A stretch of 64,000 nucleotides of DNA from an uncultured Trichococcus sp. (GTDB lineage Bacteria > Bacillota > Bacilli > Lactobacillales > Aerococcaceae), in assembly GCF_963663645.1 (NCBI RefSeq), contig NZ_OY760503.1, positions 2,547,501 to 2,611,500 on the forward strand, written 5' to 3'. A program made the position numbers and the translations under genes. How positions within the stretch are numbered: the first letter of the stretch is position 1; each line of letters begins with the position of its first letter. Below the pieces are notes generated by a model. It was not told the origin of the DNA. It did no database searches and worked only from the letters and a program-made list of their open reading frames with translations. Positions 18,918 through 27,898 of this stretch are shown here, piece after piece.

Positions 18918-20981
18918 CTATTTAAGGATCAATTTTCTGACATCAGCAAACTGCAGAATGCTCAAAGTCAAGTTACCGAGCGTATTCAAGCGGTTGCTGC
19001 GGATCGCAATATCCTCGACCATGACCATATTTTCATCGAAATAAGCTTCAATGTAAGGTGCAATGGCAGCCAATGCAGCATAATCCGCTTCCGGATCGCC
19101 ATGGGAAAGAGCCAAATCGAGATGGTTGATCTGTACGTACAGATTCTTCTCGCTGGCTGTTTCCAGCAGCTCTTTCTGGACGGGAATCGATTCATCAGGA
19201 TTCCCGGAAATGTTTACGACGCGCGCAAGAGCTTCCATGATCGCCTTGAATGAATCCTCTTCACTGTGCGCCTGCAATACTTTGGCGTTTGCGAACAAGG
19301 TGTTGACATCTTTTTCGCCGGATTGCAGCACAGCTTCCACTATATCATATCGGATGCCGTAGGTTTGAAGTTTCTGTTGGATCCGGGCGTTTGCAAAAAC
19401 GGCAAGTTCAGTCATCGTTTTATCGAACGATTCTGCATCTTCAACCGCATAGACCTCTGCCAACAAGCTTGACAGCAACTCTTCCAACGAAAACGACCAC
19501 TGATACTTCTCGATGATCTGGATGACCCCGATCATTTGACGGCGCAATGCATAGGGATCATTCGATCCTGTCGGAACCATTCCCTGCAGGAAGAAACTGA
19601 TGATGCTGTCCAATTTGTCCGCCATCGCCAAGACTGCTCCGACTTGGGTTTCCGGCAATTCGCCTTCACTGGATACCGGCAGATAGTGTTCGCGGATCGC
19701 TGTAGCTACCGCAGCGGTTTCGCCTTGCTGCAAGGCGTAGACTTCACCCATGATTCCTTGCAGTTCCGTGAATTCGGAAACCATGTTGGTCACCAAATCA
19801 AATTTGTAGATGGATGCGGCACGCAACAATTGCATTTTGTCGTCCTCAGCCAAGTCAAGCAGATCAGAAAGATTGGCGGCGATTTTCGCTGTGTTGTCCA
19901 TCTTATCATGAATGGAGCCGATTTTCGAATGGAATGTGACTTTCTTCAATTTTCCGACCGACTGCGCGATGGTGATGCGTTGATCTTCGTTGAAGAAGAA
20001 TAGGCCGTCCTCAAGTCTTGCTGTCAGGACTTTCTCGTTCCCTTTTTTCACGTTATCGATGAATGCACCATTCCCGTTGCGCACGGATATGAAGTACGGT
20101 AACAGTTTCCCGGATTTATCCTTCACTTCGAAATAGCGTTGGTGGTCCTTCATCGATGTGATCAATACCTCTGCCGGCAACGTCAAATATTTGCTGTCAT
20201 ATTCGCCGAAGAAGGCGGTCGGGTATTCGACCAATGAAGTGACTTCTTCCAATAAGCTTTCATCGTTAGGGATGATCCAGCCGTTTTCAGCTTCAATCTC
20301 TTGGAATTGGGCCCGGATCATGTTTTTTCTTTTGTCCTGGTCGGCGATGACATGTTGTTCCGCCAATTTCTCCGCGTACTCCTCCGCATGCGCCAGCGTC
20401 ACTTCTTCGCCCAAGAAACGGTGTCCGCGCGTGGTGCGGCCTGAAGCGACATCCAACACCTGGAACGGGATGATTTCATCATCCGCCAATGCCGCAATCC
20501 AATGGATCGGACGGATGTATTTGAAGTGATGGTTGCCCCAATGCATCGAAACAGGGAAAGTCATCGACTCAACAACTGTGTTCAATTCCTTCAGGACTTC
20601 CGATGTAGCTTTTCCGATCGTTTCCTTCTTGACGAAAACATACTCCACACCATTCAGTTCATCAAAGAAGATGTCTTCAGGCGTCAAGCCTTGCCCGCGG
20701 ACAAAGCCCAGTGCGGCTTTTGACCAGCTGCCGTCCGCCTGCAAAGCGATTTTTTTTGCGGGTCCTTTGACGACTTCAGCCAAATCCGCCTGCTTATCAC
20801 TGACCCCGCTGGCGATGACCGCCAATCGTCTCGGTGTTGCATACATTTCGATCGCATCAAAGTTGATGCGGTTATCTTCCAAAAAAGCAGTCATCTTTTC
20901 TTTCAGTTGGATGCTGCTGCTGCGTACATATTTCGCAGGCATTTCTTCAAGTCCGATTTCCAATAATACAGTTTGACTCAT
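18918..20981 (-). CDS. glyS: Glycyl-tRNA synthetase, beta subunit
   Basis: Beta subunit of the alpha2beta2 bacterial GlyRS; it binds tRNA-Gly, while the alpha subunit carries the aminoacylation site. The 687 residues show the N-terminal segment LLEIGLEEMPAKY, the HHFKYIRPIHWI and SMKDHQRYF blocks, an HD-like middle region and a C-terminal anticodon-binding part. I use ATG 20981, nine bases after AGGAGG; a GTG three bases upstream is also possible. It follows glyQ by four bases and shares its T-box control. Confidence 0.97.
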   Translation of the reverse strand: MSQTVLLEIGLEEMPAKYVRSSSIQLKEKMTAFLEDNRINFDAIEMYATPRRLAVIASGVSDKQADLAEVVKGPAKKIALQADGSWSKAALGFVRGQGLTPEDIFFDELNGVEYVFVKKETIGKATSEVLKELNTVVESMTFPVSMHWGNHHFKYIRPIHWIAALADDEIIPFQVLDVASGRTTRGHRFLGEEVTLAHAEEYAEKLAEQHVIADQDKRKNMIRAQFQEIEAENGWIIPNDESLLEEVTSLVEYPTAFFGEYDSKYLTLPAEVLITSMKDHQRYFEVKDKSGKLLPYFISVRNGNGAFIDNVKKGNEKVLTARLEDGLFFFNEDQRITIAQSVGKLKKVTFHSKIGSIHDKMDNTAKIAANLSDLLDLAEDDKMQLLRAASIYKFDLVTNMVSEFTELQGIMGEVYALQQGETAAVATAIREHYLPVSSEGELPETQVGAVLAMADKLDSIISFFLQGMVPTGSNDPYALRRQMIGVIQIIEKYQWSFSLEELLSSLLAEVYAVEDAESFDKTMTELAVFANARIQQKLQTYGIRYDIVEAVLQSGEKDVNTLFANAKVLQAHSEEDSFKAIMEALARVVNISGNPDESIPVQKELLETASEKNLYVQINHLDLALSHGDPEADYAALAAIAPYIEAYFDENMVMVEDIAIRSNRLNTLGNLTLSILQFADVRKLILK

Positions 20982-20985
20982 CACA

Positions 20986-21900
20986 TTAGTCCTCCTTCAG
21001 GGCAAGTTCTTTTTGATCATCCGAAAGCAAAGGGAATCCCAGTTCTTTTCTCTTTTGGACAAAAGCTTTCGCCAATTGGCGCGCCATATTGCGGATTCGT
21101 GCGAGATAACCCGCGCGGTCAGTCGCAGAAATGACACCTCTTGCATCCAACAGGTTGAAGGCATGCGAACTCTTCAGGACATAGTCATAGGCAGGATGCA
21201 CAAGACCATTCTCGATTTGTTTCGTCGCTTCCGCTTCAAATGAATCAAACAGCTGGAACAACAGGTCGACATTGCTCTCCTCAAACGAATATTTGGAATG
21301 TTCGTATTCCGGTTGGCCGAAGATTTCACCGTATTTCACGCCCTCGGTCCATTCAAGGTCATAGACACTGTTCACATCTTGGATGTAAGAGGCCAATCGT
21401 TCCAGACCATAAGTGATTTCGCTCGTGACAGGGCTGCATTCCAAGCCGCCCACTTGCTGGAAATAGGTGAATTGGGTGACTTCCATCCCATCCAGCCAAA
21501 CTTCCCATCCCAAACCCGCACAACCCAATGAAGGGTTTTCCCAGTTGTCTTCGACGAAGCGGATATCATGTTCGATCGGATCGATGCCCAATACCTTCAA
21601 ACTCTCCAGGTAAAGTTCCTGGATATTGTCCGGGGATGGCTTCATGACAACCTGGAATTGGTGATGTTGGTAAAGACGGTTGGGATTTTCACCATAACGT
21701 CCATCTGCCGGACGACGGGAAGGTTCCACATAGGCAGCGTTCCATGGTTCCGGGCCGATTGCGCGCAAGAAAGTATACGGGCTCATTGTTCCGGCACCCT
21801 TTTCAGTATCGTAGGACTGCATCAAAAGGCAACCTTGATCTGCCCAAAAATTTTGCAGCGCTTGAATCATTTTTTGCACAGTTAATTTGTTTTCCATCAT
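20986..21900 (-). CDS. glyQ: Glycyl-tRNA synthetase, alpha subunit
   Basis: Catalytic subunit of tetrameric GlyRS. The 304 residues carry the typical blocks [42 protein letters not shown] and [21 protein letters not shown]. The ATG at 21900 is preceded by GGAGGAG; the upstream in-frame extension falls within the T-box terminator. Expressed from a T-box leader together with glyS. Confidence 0.98.
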   Translation of the reverse strand: MMENKLTVQKMIQALQNFWADQGCLLMQSYDTEKGAGTMSPYTFLRAIGPEPWNAAYVEPSRRPADGRYGENPNRLYQHHQFQVVMKPSPDNIQELYLESLKVLGIDPIEHDIRFVEDNWENPSLGCAGLGWEVWLDGMEVTQFTYFQQVGGLECSPVTSEITYGLERLASYIQDVNSVYDLEWTEGVKYGEIFGQPEYEHSKYSFEESNVDLLFQLFDSFEAEATKQIENGLVHPAYDYVLKSSHAFNLLDARGVISATDRAGYLARIRNMARQLAKAFVQKRKELGFPLLSDDQKELALKED

Positions 21901-21926
21901 AAATCTCCTCCACCTGAAATAATACA

Positions 21927-22136
21927 TAAAAAAAGTCCCTATGCATCAAGTCTCCTTGAAACATAGGGACGAATATTTTCGCGGTTCCACCCTAATTCCG
22001 GCTGATGCCGGCACTTCGTTACAGGACTCGGATACGCCTTTCCGCAATAGTCTCCCGCTTTGGCTCACACTATCCCAAATTCGCTTTTCGGTACTGACCA
22101 GAGGTACTTTTATCTTCAACATCCAGTATTTAGTTC
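21927..22136 (-). promoter_or_regulatory. T-box riboswitch upstream of glyQS
   Basis: The minus strand contains the conserved T-box AGGGTGGAACCGCG (21993-21980). It is followed by a terminator hairpin, GTCCCTATG/CATAGGGAC with arms 21970-21962 and 21942-21934, and seven T. Uncharged tRNA-Gly would pair with the T-box bulge and favour the antiterminator. The leader from the promoter start to the terminator is about 200 bases. I did not identify the glycine specifier codon with certainty. Confidence 0.92.
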
Positions 22137-22142
22137 TTCTCA

Positions 22143-22171
22143 ATAGTAGCGTTGTTACTCCAGATTGTCAA
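22143..22171 (-). promoter_or_regulatory. glyQS promoter
   Basis: On the minus strand: consensus -35 TTGACA (22171-22166), 17-base spacer, -10 TACTAT (22148-22143). The -35 overlaps the last codons of recO. Confidence 0.85.
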
Positions 22172-23007
22172 GAATTACTTGAATCGGACTGTCCGCTTTC
22201 ATTCGGCTTGTCCGGCTCCGGTTCAGAAGCGGAACGGAAAGGAATCTCTACCTTTGTCTCCCAAGCGTACATCTGATCGATGAAACTCTTGCTTTTCAGG
22301 CGAATCCCGACATATTCTTCATACAGTTCGTCGATGAAGGCTCTGAGCGCCTGTTTTGTTTCGGCTTTGATCTGGATATTCCCGACTTGCTTTGGCGTAA
22401 CCAATTGGAAGATCCGCGCAAAATGTACAGCCGCAGGGCTTGCGTGCGATCTTCTGGGGTCTTCCCCGTAATGCTTCTGGCACAGGGCACCGGAATACTT
22501 GACCGAAAAATCGAAAGGTTCCTGCTTGCTGTGACAGATGACGCACTCCTGCAATTGCGGCGCCGCTCCGAAATATTTCAGCACCCGCATCTCAAAGATG
22601 TTCACTACAATTTCCGCATCCAACCCGTTCTGCATCGCGACCAGGGATTCCTCCAATAAATCATAGAGGTCAGCAGCCTTGATGGCATCGTTGATGGCCG
22701 CATCGGCCAGGTTGTTCAAATAAGTCGCGTAGGCGTTCAGATGGATATCCGTCTGCATTTTGGAAAAGTGGGTGATTTCGCGGCTATCCTGCAGGAAGCT
22801 GAGCCCATCATCCTTGATGCGGCCAAGATAAGTCGCTTTCGTGAATGGCAGGAGCGCCGCTTTCAAGGAATGATTCGGGTTTTTGATGTTCTTCACGAAA
22901 AACATCCGTTTCCCATGATCACGCGTAAATATTTTTACCAAAGCATCCTTTTCCCTGTGTTTCCGGATCGATAAGACGATGCCATCAAATTCCTGATATG
23001 TCTCCAT
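22168..23007 (-). CDS. recO: DNA repair protein RecO
   Basis: Acts with RecR (and RecF) to load RecA on SSB-coated single-stranded DNA. The 279-residue protein has an N-terminal OB fold (residues 1-80, DGIVLSIRKHREKDALVKIFTRDHGK) and a C-terminal helical domain with a zinc motif, CVICHSKQ...GALCQKH (about 148-172). The C-terminal tail is rich in Ser, Glu and Pro. It is the last gene of the phoH-ybeY-dgkA-era-recO group, 90 bases after era. Confidence 0.95.
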   Translation of the reverse strand: METYQEFDGIVLSIRKHREKDALVKIFTRDHGKRMFFVKNIKNPNHSLKAALLPFTKATYLGRIKDDGLSFLQDSREITHFSKMQTDIHLNAYATYLNNLADAAINDAIKAADLYDLLEESLVAMQNGLDAEIVVNIFEMRVLKYFGAAPQLQECVICHSKQEPFDFSVKYSGALCQKHYGEDPRRSHASPAAVHFARIFQLVTPKQVGNIQIKAETKQALRAFIDELYEEYVGIRLKSKSFIDQMYAWETKVEIPFRSASEPEPDKPNESGQSDSSNS

Positions 23008-23097
23008 GTCGCACCCTTTCGAAAAGAGAAGAGTCCGGAAGGCAGCCTCCCAAACTCTTCCTGATTGCTATTCATGTATCTTTAGCAAACTAGCCGA

Positions 23098-24009
23098 TCA
23101 ATCGTAATCTTTTTGGCGGTATCCGTAGTCCTGCAGATAACTTTGCTTGTCGCGCCAATCTTTTTGAACCTTCACCCAAAGCTCGAGGTAAATTTTATCA
23201 CCAAGCATCGCTTCGATATCGCGACGTGCCCGGACACCGATTTCTTTCAGCATTTTCCCGCCTTTGCCGATGATGATGCCTTTCTGGCTGGCCCGATCGA
23301 CGATGATGGTTGCATGGACGTGCACTTTATCGTCTTCGTTGCGCAGCATCGATTCCACGACGACAGCCACCGAATGCGGTACTTCTTCTTTGGTCAACTG
23401 AAGAATCTTTTCGCGGATGAACTCGGAAACGACGAAGTATTCCGGGTGATCCGTCACTTGATCGTCCGGATAGAATTGGGGTCCTTCCGGCATATATTTT
23501 TTGATGGTGGCCATCATTTCATCGACATTGTTGCCTTGAATGGCAGAAATCGGGACCACTTCATTGAACTCATTGTCTGAAGTATAGTCCATGATGATTT
23601 TCAGCAATTCTTCCGGCTTGACCTGATCGATTTTGTTGATGATCAAAAATTTCGGAGTGCGCAGGTTCTTGAGTTTCTCAAGAATGAAATTGTCGCCCGC
23701 TCCTCTTTTTTCTGCCGCATTCACCATGAACAAAACCAAATCCACTTCATTGAAGGTGCTGTATGCGCTCTTCAACATGAAATCGTTCAAGCGCGTCTGC
23801 GGTTTGTGGATTCCGGGGGTGTCGATGAAGACAATCTGGGAATCATCCGAAGTGACAACGCCTTGGATCTTATTCCGGGTGGTCTGTGGGACATCGCTCA
23901 TGATGGCGACCTTTTGACCGACGATGCGGTTCAAAAGTGTCGATTTTCCAACGTTCGGTCTCCCGATGATGGAGACGAATCCTGATTTGAAACCTTCTTT
24001 TTTATTCAT
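23098..24009 (-). CDS. era: GTPase Era
   Basis: Essential GTPase that binds 16S rRNA near its 3' end during 30S maturation. The 303 residues contain a G domain (P-loop [10 protein letters not shown]3 DTPG, G4 NKID) and a C-terminal KH domain with [14 protein letters not shown] (about 245-258). GAGGAG precedes the ATG. Clustering with ybeY, whose product is also a 16S maturation factor, is conserved in bacteria. Confidence 0.98.
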   Translation of the reverse strand: MNKKEGFKSGFVSIIGRPNVGKSTLLNRIVGQKVAIMSDVPQTTRNKIQGVVTSDDSQIVFIDTPGIHKPQTRLNDFMLKSAYSTFNEVDLVLFMVNAAEKRGAGDNFILEKLKNLRTPKFLIINKIDQVKPEELLKIIMDYTSDNEFNEVVPISAIQGNNVDEMMATIKKYMPEGPQFYPDDQVTDHPEYFVVSEFIREKILQLTKEEVPHSVAVVVESMLRNEDDKVHVHATIIVDRASQKGIIIGKGGKMLKEIGVRARRDIEAMLGDKIYLELWVKVQKDWRDKQSYLQDYGYRQKDYD

Positions 24010-24019
24010 AAAAAACTCC

Positions 24020-24409
24020 TCAAATTAACTTATAATATAATTCCACGAACTTGGGCAAAAATATGATTGCCGCAATAAGGACGGCAAAGAATGCAGTAAC
24101 CAAAACCGCTCCGGCAGCAATGTCCTTTGCTTTCTTTGCGAGAGGATGGTATTCGTAATCCGTCACCAAATCGACCACGTTTTCAAATATCGTGTTCAGG
24201 AACTCCATGATGATGACCAAAAATATGCAGAAAATGATCACGATCCATTCCATTGGGCTCGATTCGAATAACCACGCCAACAGGAGCGGTACCACGCCAA
24301 ACAAGGCATGACTGCGCATGTTTTTCTCTTCTTTGAGGATAATGCCGATGCCGTCCAATGCATGCTTCACTGAAGCAAAAAAATTTGGATTCTTCCCGAT
24401 TTTCCCCAT
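24020..24409 (-). CDS. dgkA: Diacylglycerol/undecaprenol kinase
   Basis: Small integral membrane kinase; Gram-positive members phosphorylate undecaprenol, recycling the cell-wall carrier lipid. The 129 residues have three predicted helices and the family catalytic block [16 protein letters not shown] (E-x-x-N-T-x-x-E). The ATG at 24409 has AGGG five bases upstream and starts seven bases after the ybeY stop; an ATG at 24445 would overlap ybeY by 29 bases without a better ribosome site. No cytidine deaminase gene lies between dgkA and era, unlike in Bacillus. Confidence 0.9.
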   Translation of the reverse strand: MGKIGKNPNFFASVKHALDGIGIILKEEKNMRSHALFGVVPLLLAWLFESSPMEWIVIIFCIFLVIIMEFLNTIFENVVDLVTDYEYHPLAKKAKDIAAGAVLVTAFFAVLIAAIIFLPKFVELYYKLI

Positions 24410-24416
24410 CTTTTCC

Positions 24417-24911
24417 CTACTCGTCCCTTTTAAGTCCATAAGCATCCAGTATCTCTTTCTGAAGACCGAACATTTCCTTTTCGTCTTCTTCCGTCATATG
24501 GTCATAACCATTCAAATGCAGGAAACCATGCAAAGCAAGGAAGCCTAGCTCTCTTTCGAAACTGTGGCCATAGGACTGCGCTTGTTCAGCGGTCTTGTCG
24601 GTCGAGATGATGATATCGCCGATATTTGTCGGAAAAGCGCCGGTTATGCTTTCCATGTTGATCGGGAAATCGTCATCCATATCATCGTTCAGCGCAAAGC
24701 TGATGACATCCGTGGCCTGATCTTTGTTGCGGTATTCGCGGTTGATCTCCCTGATGCGCTCGTTGCCCACAAAGGTGATCGACAATTCGGTATCGGGCGG
24801 CAGTTTCAGATACTCCCCCGCAAAAGAAATCAAGGAATGGACCAATTCGGTGTGCTCATTCTGTACAGATTCAGTTTCATCAAAAATATCTATTTCCATA
24901 TTATCGCTCAC
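24417..24911 (-). CDS. ybeY: Endoribonuclease YbeY (16S rRNA maturation factor)
   Basis: Zinc endoribonuclease needed for 16S rRNA 3' maturation and ribosome quality control. The 164-residue protein has the UPF0054 zinc motif HGFLHLNGYDH (H-x3-H-x5-H) at about 131-141 and REINREYRNKDQATDVISF earlier. The GTG at 24911 overlaps the phoH stop by four bases (GTGA), suggesting coupling; ATG 24899 is the alternative, and neither has a strong ribosome site. Confidence 0.95.
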   Translation of the reverse strand: MSDNMEIDIFDETESVQNEHTELVHSLISFAGEYLKLPPDTELSITFVGNERIREINREYRNKDQATDVISFALNDDMDDDFPINMESITGAFPTNIGDIIISTDKTAEQAQSYGHSFERELGFLALHGFLHLNGYDHMTEEDEKEMFGLQKEILDAYGLKRDE

Positions 24912-25894
24912 TTTTCTATGTTGTGTTTTGTTTCCTCTTTGACATCGTATGCTTTGATGATGCTCGCAACGACCGGATGGCGCACGACATCATAAGTATC
25001 AAAGGTGACAAAAGTGATATCCGGGATACCCCGTAGTTTCTTCTCGGCATCGATCAATCCTGAAAGTGCGCCTTTCGGCAAATCGATCTGGGTCTTGTCG
25101 CCGTTGACGATCATTTTTGACCCGAAGCCGAGTCTCGTCAGGAACATTTTCATTTGCGCGACAGTCGTGTTCTGCGCTTCATCAAGGATGATGAAGGCAT
25201 CTTCAAGTGTCCGTCCGCGCATGTAGGCGAGCGGCGCAATTTCGATGACACCTCTATCCATCAAGCGGGTCGTGTGCTCAACACCGTAGATGGCATAAAG
25301 AGCATCATAGACCGGCCGCAGATAAGGGTCCACTTTTTCCTTCAGATCGCCGGGCAGGAATCCGAGATTTTCGCCAGCCTCAACAGCCGGACGGGTAAGG
25401 ATGATTTTTTTTACCTTGCCGTTCTTCAGAGCCTCAACGGCCATCACCACGGCCAAGAAGGTTTTTCCGGTTCCGGCAGGCCCTATTCCGAAAACGACAT
25501 CTTTTTTCTTGACGGCCTGCACATATTGTCTTTGACCGAAATTCTTCGCACGGATTGGCTTGCCTGCGTATGACCTGCCGATTTCCTCCTCATAAAGGTT
25601 GATGAAGAAGTCGAGGCTTCCGCGTTCTGACATTTTTATAGCTGTGACGATATCTGTTTGTGAAATAGGGATGCCGCGCGCTAACAATTCCAATAGTTGC
25701 TTCAATAAGGAGCGGGTCTTGTCGACAGCCGTTTCTTCGCCACTGATTTCGATTTTCATGCCGCGGCTTGTAATGGTCACATGCAAAGCGTCTTCCAGCA
25801 TCTTCAGATGCTTGTCCTGCGATCCAAATAATTGAGGCAAAACGGATGCGTCCACCACTTCAATTTTCTCTGTTTTATTCACTTTATCGGTCAA
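24908..25894 (-). CDS. phoH: PhoH-family ATPase (YbeZ/PhoH)
   Basis: Cytoplasmic ATPase linked functionally to YbeY and RNA metabolism. It contains Walker A GPAGTGKTFLAV, Walker B FIILDEAQNT and the preceding MRGRTLEDAF block, with an N-terminal RNA-binding-like segment. I prefer TTG 25894 as the start (328 residues, close to the usual 320). GAGGAG lies ten bases upstream, and an extended -10 promoter sits at 25944-25949, so transcription begins almost on top of the earlier ATG at 25936. Confidence 0.93.
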   Translation of the reverse strand: MTDKVNKTEKIEVVDASVLPQLFGSQDKHLKMLEDALHVTITSRGMKIEISGEETAVDKTRSLLKQLLELLARGIPISQTDIVTAIKMSERGSLDFFINLYEEEIGRSYAGKPIRAKNFGQRQYVQAVKKKDVVFGIGPAGTGKTFLAVVMAVEALKNGKVKKIILTRPAVEAGENLGFLPGDLKEKVDPYLRPVYDALYAIYGVEHTTRLMDRGVIEIAPLAYMRGRTLEDAFIILDEAQNTTVAQMKMFLTRLGFGSKMIVNGDKTQIDLPKGALSGLIDAEKKLRGIPDITFVTFDTYDVVRHPVVASIIKAYDVKEETKHNIEK

Positions 25895-25943
25895 ACAAGC
25901 TACACTCCTCTTTTTGGGGATTTTTTCACTGCTCATTGCTAAT

Positions 25944-25952
25944 AGTATACCA
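25944..25952 (-). promoter_or_regulatory. Extended -10 promoter of phoH-ybeY-dgkA-era-recO
   Basis: The minus strand reads TGGTATACT (TGn plus TATACT, 25952-25944). The -35 candidate TTCATA, 18 bases upstream, is poor, which is acceptable for an extended -10. The start would fall near 25937, leaving a leader of about 40 bases. Confidence 0.6.
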
Positions 25953-26013
25953 TAAAGCGGCATGGCTTATGAAAATATTTATCCCCTTGCATTGAGGGCG
26001 ATTTTGCTGGACG

Positions 26014-26048
26014 ACAAAAAAATGGAATGATACGGAGATCATCCCATT
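26014..26048 (-). terminator. Terminator of rpsU
   Basis: On the minus strand AATGGGATGAT (26048-26038) pairs with ATCATTCCATT (26031-26021, one G-T pair), followed by seven T. Confidence 0.88.
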
Positions 26049-26095
26049 CTTTATCGATTAGTCTCTAAGAATTTTAGAAAGTAAGTATCCGGCTG

Positions 26096-26269
26096 TTAGA
26101 ATTTACGTTTTCTGGCAGCTTCAGATTTTTTCTTGCGTCTCACACTTGGCTTTTCATAAAATTCATGTTTACGAGCGTCTTGTAGAGTTCCAGTTTTTGA
26201 AACAGTACGTTTAAAGCGACGAAGAGCATCATCAAGAGATTCGTTTTTACGAACAACTGTTTTTGACAT
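26096..26269 (-). CDS. rpsU: 30S ribosomal protein S21
   Basis: Small basic subunit protein of 57 residues beginning [27 protein letters not shown] and ending in a basic [14 protein letters not shown] tail, the standard Firmicutes S21. GGGAGG lies seven bases before ATG 26269. It is a separate transcription unit between its own promoter and terminator. Confidence 0.98.
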   Translation of the reverse strand: MSKTVVRKNESLDDALRRFKRTVSKTGTLQDARKHEFYEKPSVRRKKKSEAARKRKF

Positions 26270-26349
26270 TAAATATTCCCTCCCTCCGAGCATTAAAAGT
26301 AACGTTTCCTTTTGAAAGTACGTAATCAAAATGAAATTGTTCTTTTGAT

Positions 26350-26377
26350 ATTATATCATAGGCAATAGCAATTGCAA
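26350..26377 (-). promoter_or_regulatory. rpsU promoter
   Basis: On the minus strand: -35 TTGCAA (26377-26372), 16-base spacer, extended -10 TGATATAAT with hexamer TATAAT at 26355-26350. Confidence 0.75.
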
Positions 26378-26462
26378 AGTTTTATTGCAAAACAAAAACA
26401 GGAATTGTATTTGAATTGTGTGCATGGCCAAAAATTCCTGGCCGCGGTCCGGTGTATTTACC

Positions 26463-26894
26463 CTATCCAGCAGCCAGACAATCCTTGCAAACACCAAATA
26501 TTTCGAAGCGATGGGAAGAAATCTGGCATCCTTCCAACTGTTGCTCAAAGAAATCCATCGGACACATCTGCAAGGCGATCGTCATCCCGCATTGTTGACA
26601 AATAAAGTGATGATGGTGGTGCCCCTCGTGCAAACAAGTGATCCGGAACAGCTTTTCGTTGTTCAATTCTGTTTCTTCCAGGATCCCAACTTCAACAAAA
26701 GTATACAGGTTGCGGTATATCGTGTCATAGCTGAGTGTCGGATATTCATCCTCCAACGCCTGGAGAACCGATTTTGCAGACAGATAACGGTTAGCCTCCA
26801 CAAAAACCGTTATGATATCTTCCCTTTTTTGGGTGTACTTATACCCTTGTTTCTTCAATAGTTGCAGTGCAATTGTTACGGTATCTACCGGCAT
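26463..26894 (-). CDS. Fur-family metal-dependent repressor (Zur-like)
   Basis: A 143-residue Fur-superfamily repressor: winged-helix domain (about 1-80, with the recognition segment YPTLSYDTIYRNLYTF) and a dimerisation/metal domain with HEGHHHHHFICQQCG and the C-terminal CKDC pair, giving the two CxxC structural zinc sites. The His-rich sensor segment and lack of a PerR-type N-terminal pattern favour Zur (zinc uptake control) over Fur or PerR, but this is an inference. The ATG at 26894 is seven bases after GGAGG; the adjacent ATG 26897 is nearly as good. Divergent from ppsR. Confidence 0.85.
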   Translation of the reverse strand: MPVDTVTIALQLLKKQGYKYTQKREDIITVFVEANRYLSAKSVLQALEDEYPTLSYDTIYRNLYTFVEVGILEETELNNEKLFRITCLHEGHHHHHFICQQCGMTIALQMCPMDFFEQQLEGCQISSHRFEIFGVCKDCLAAG

Positions 26895-26928
26895 CATTTT
26901 CCCTCCCGACTCTATCAATTTCAAATTG

Positions 26929-26957
26929 ACTATAGTATATTATTAGTGAGATTGCAA
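26929..26957 (-). promoter_or_regulatory. Promoter of the Fur-family gene
   Basis: On the minus strand: -35 TTGCAA (26957-26952), 17-base spacer, -10 TATAGT (26934-26929). It occupies the narrow divergent space shared with ppsR. Confidence 0.6.
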
Positions 26958-26986
26958 TGATTAAGATTCAGAAAGGACGAAATTAT

Positions 26987-27823
26987 ATGGAACAACAAGA
27001 GCAACAGGATCTACATTTTGTCATCATATCCGATTCTGTAGGAGACACCGCCCGGAAAGTACTCCAGGCAGTTTTGGCACAATTCCCATCGATAACGGTT
27101 CATATGTATCATTATCCCTTCATCAGGAAAATGAAAGACTTGGAGCCTGTATTAGAAGAGGCCAAAGAGCTGAAAGCTTTTGTCATCCATACTTTGGTCG
27201 TCGAGAACTTGAGCGAATTCACAGATGATTTCTGCGCTGCAGAGAATTTGCCTTGCTATAACATACTGAAGGATTTGGTCAGGGATATTTCTGAAACGAC
27301 CGGGCAACAGCCCCTCAAGAGAGCGGGTGCCCTGCATCGTTTGGATGACGAATATTTCAACCGGATCAGCGCCATCGAGTTCGCTGTCAAATACGATGAT
27401 GGGAAAGATCCGAAAGGGTTCTTGGACGCCGATTTGGTGCTGCTCGGCGTTTCGCGCACTTCAAAGACGCCGCTCTCCATGTTTCTGGCGAACAAGAACA
27501 TAAAAGTCGCCAACCTGCCGATTATGCCGGAAGCCTCAGTTCCTGACGAAATCTGGCAAGTGGATCCGAAGAAAATCGTCGGATTGACCAATGATGCTGA
27601 GGTATTGAACAATTTCCGCAAGGAGCGGATGATTGCCTACGGATTATCGCCGGAAACCATCTATTCGGATATGGAACGCATCCGGGCTGAGCTGGAATAC
27701 GCCTATGAACTGTACAACAAATTGGGTTGCATCGTCATCAATGTATCCAAGCGTTCTATAGAAGAAACAGCCGCCATCATCATGACCAGCCTTGAAATTT
27801 CAGACACGACCATCATCCCATAA
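26987..27823 (+). CDS. ppsR: Pyruvate, phosphate dikinase regulatory protein (kinase/phosphorylase)
   Basis: DUF299-family protein that reversibly phosphorylates pyruvate phosphate dikinase or PEP synthase using ADP. The 278-residue protein starts with HFVIISDSVGDTARKVL and contains the P-loop-like LLGVSRTSKTPLS (about 145-157), the defining motif. The ATG at 26987 follows AAAGGA; an in-frame upstream ATG at 26957 has no ribosome site. No dikinase gene is in the window, so the target is encoded elsewhere. Confidence 0.93.
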   Translation: MEQQEQQDLHFVIISDSVGDTARKVLQAVLAQFPSITVHMYHYPFIRKMKDLEPVLEEAKELKAFVIHTLVVENLSEFTDDFCAAENLPCYNILKDLVRDISETTGQQPLKRAGALHRLDDEYFNRISAIEFAVKYDDGKDPKGFLDADLVLLGVSRTSKTPLSMFLANKNIKVANLPIMPEASVPDEIWQVDPKKIVGLTNDAEVLNNFRKERMIAYGLSPETIYSDMERIRAELEYAYELYNKLGCIVINVSKRSIEETAAIIMTSLEISDTTIIP

Positions 27824-27830
27824 CATCGAA

Positions 27831-27865
27831 AGAAGAGGACCCGATTTTAATCCGGGTCCTCTTCG
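27831..27865. terminator. Bidirectional terminator between ppsR and the TPM gene
   Basis: GAAGAGGACCCG (27832-27843) and CGGGTCCTCTTC (27853-27864) form a perfect 12-base stem between convergent genes. Confidence 0.85.
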
Positions 27866-27898
27866 TTTATATTTATATTCATTGGCACAGCAGCTGAG

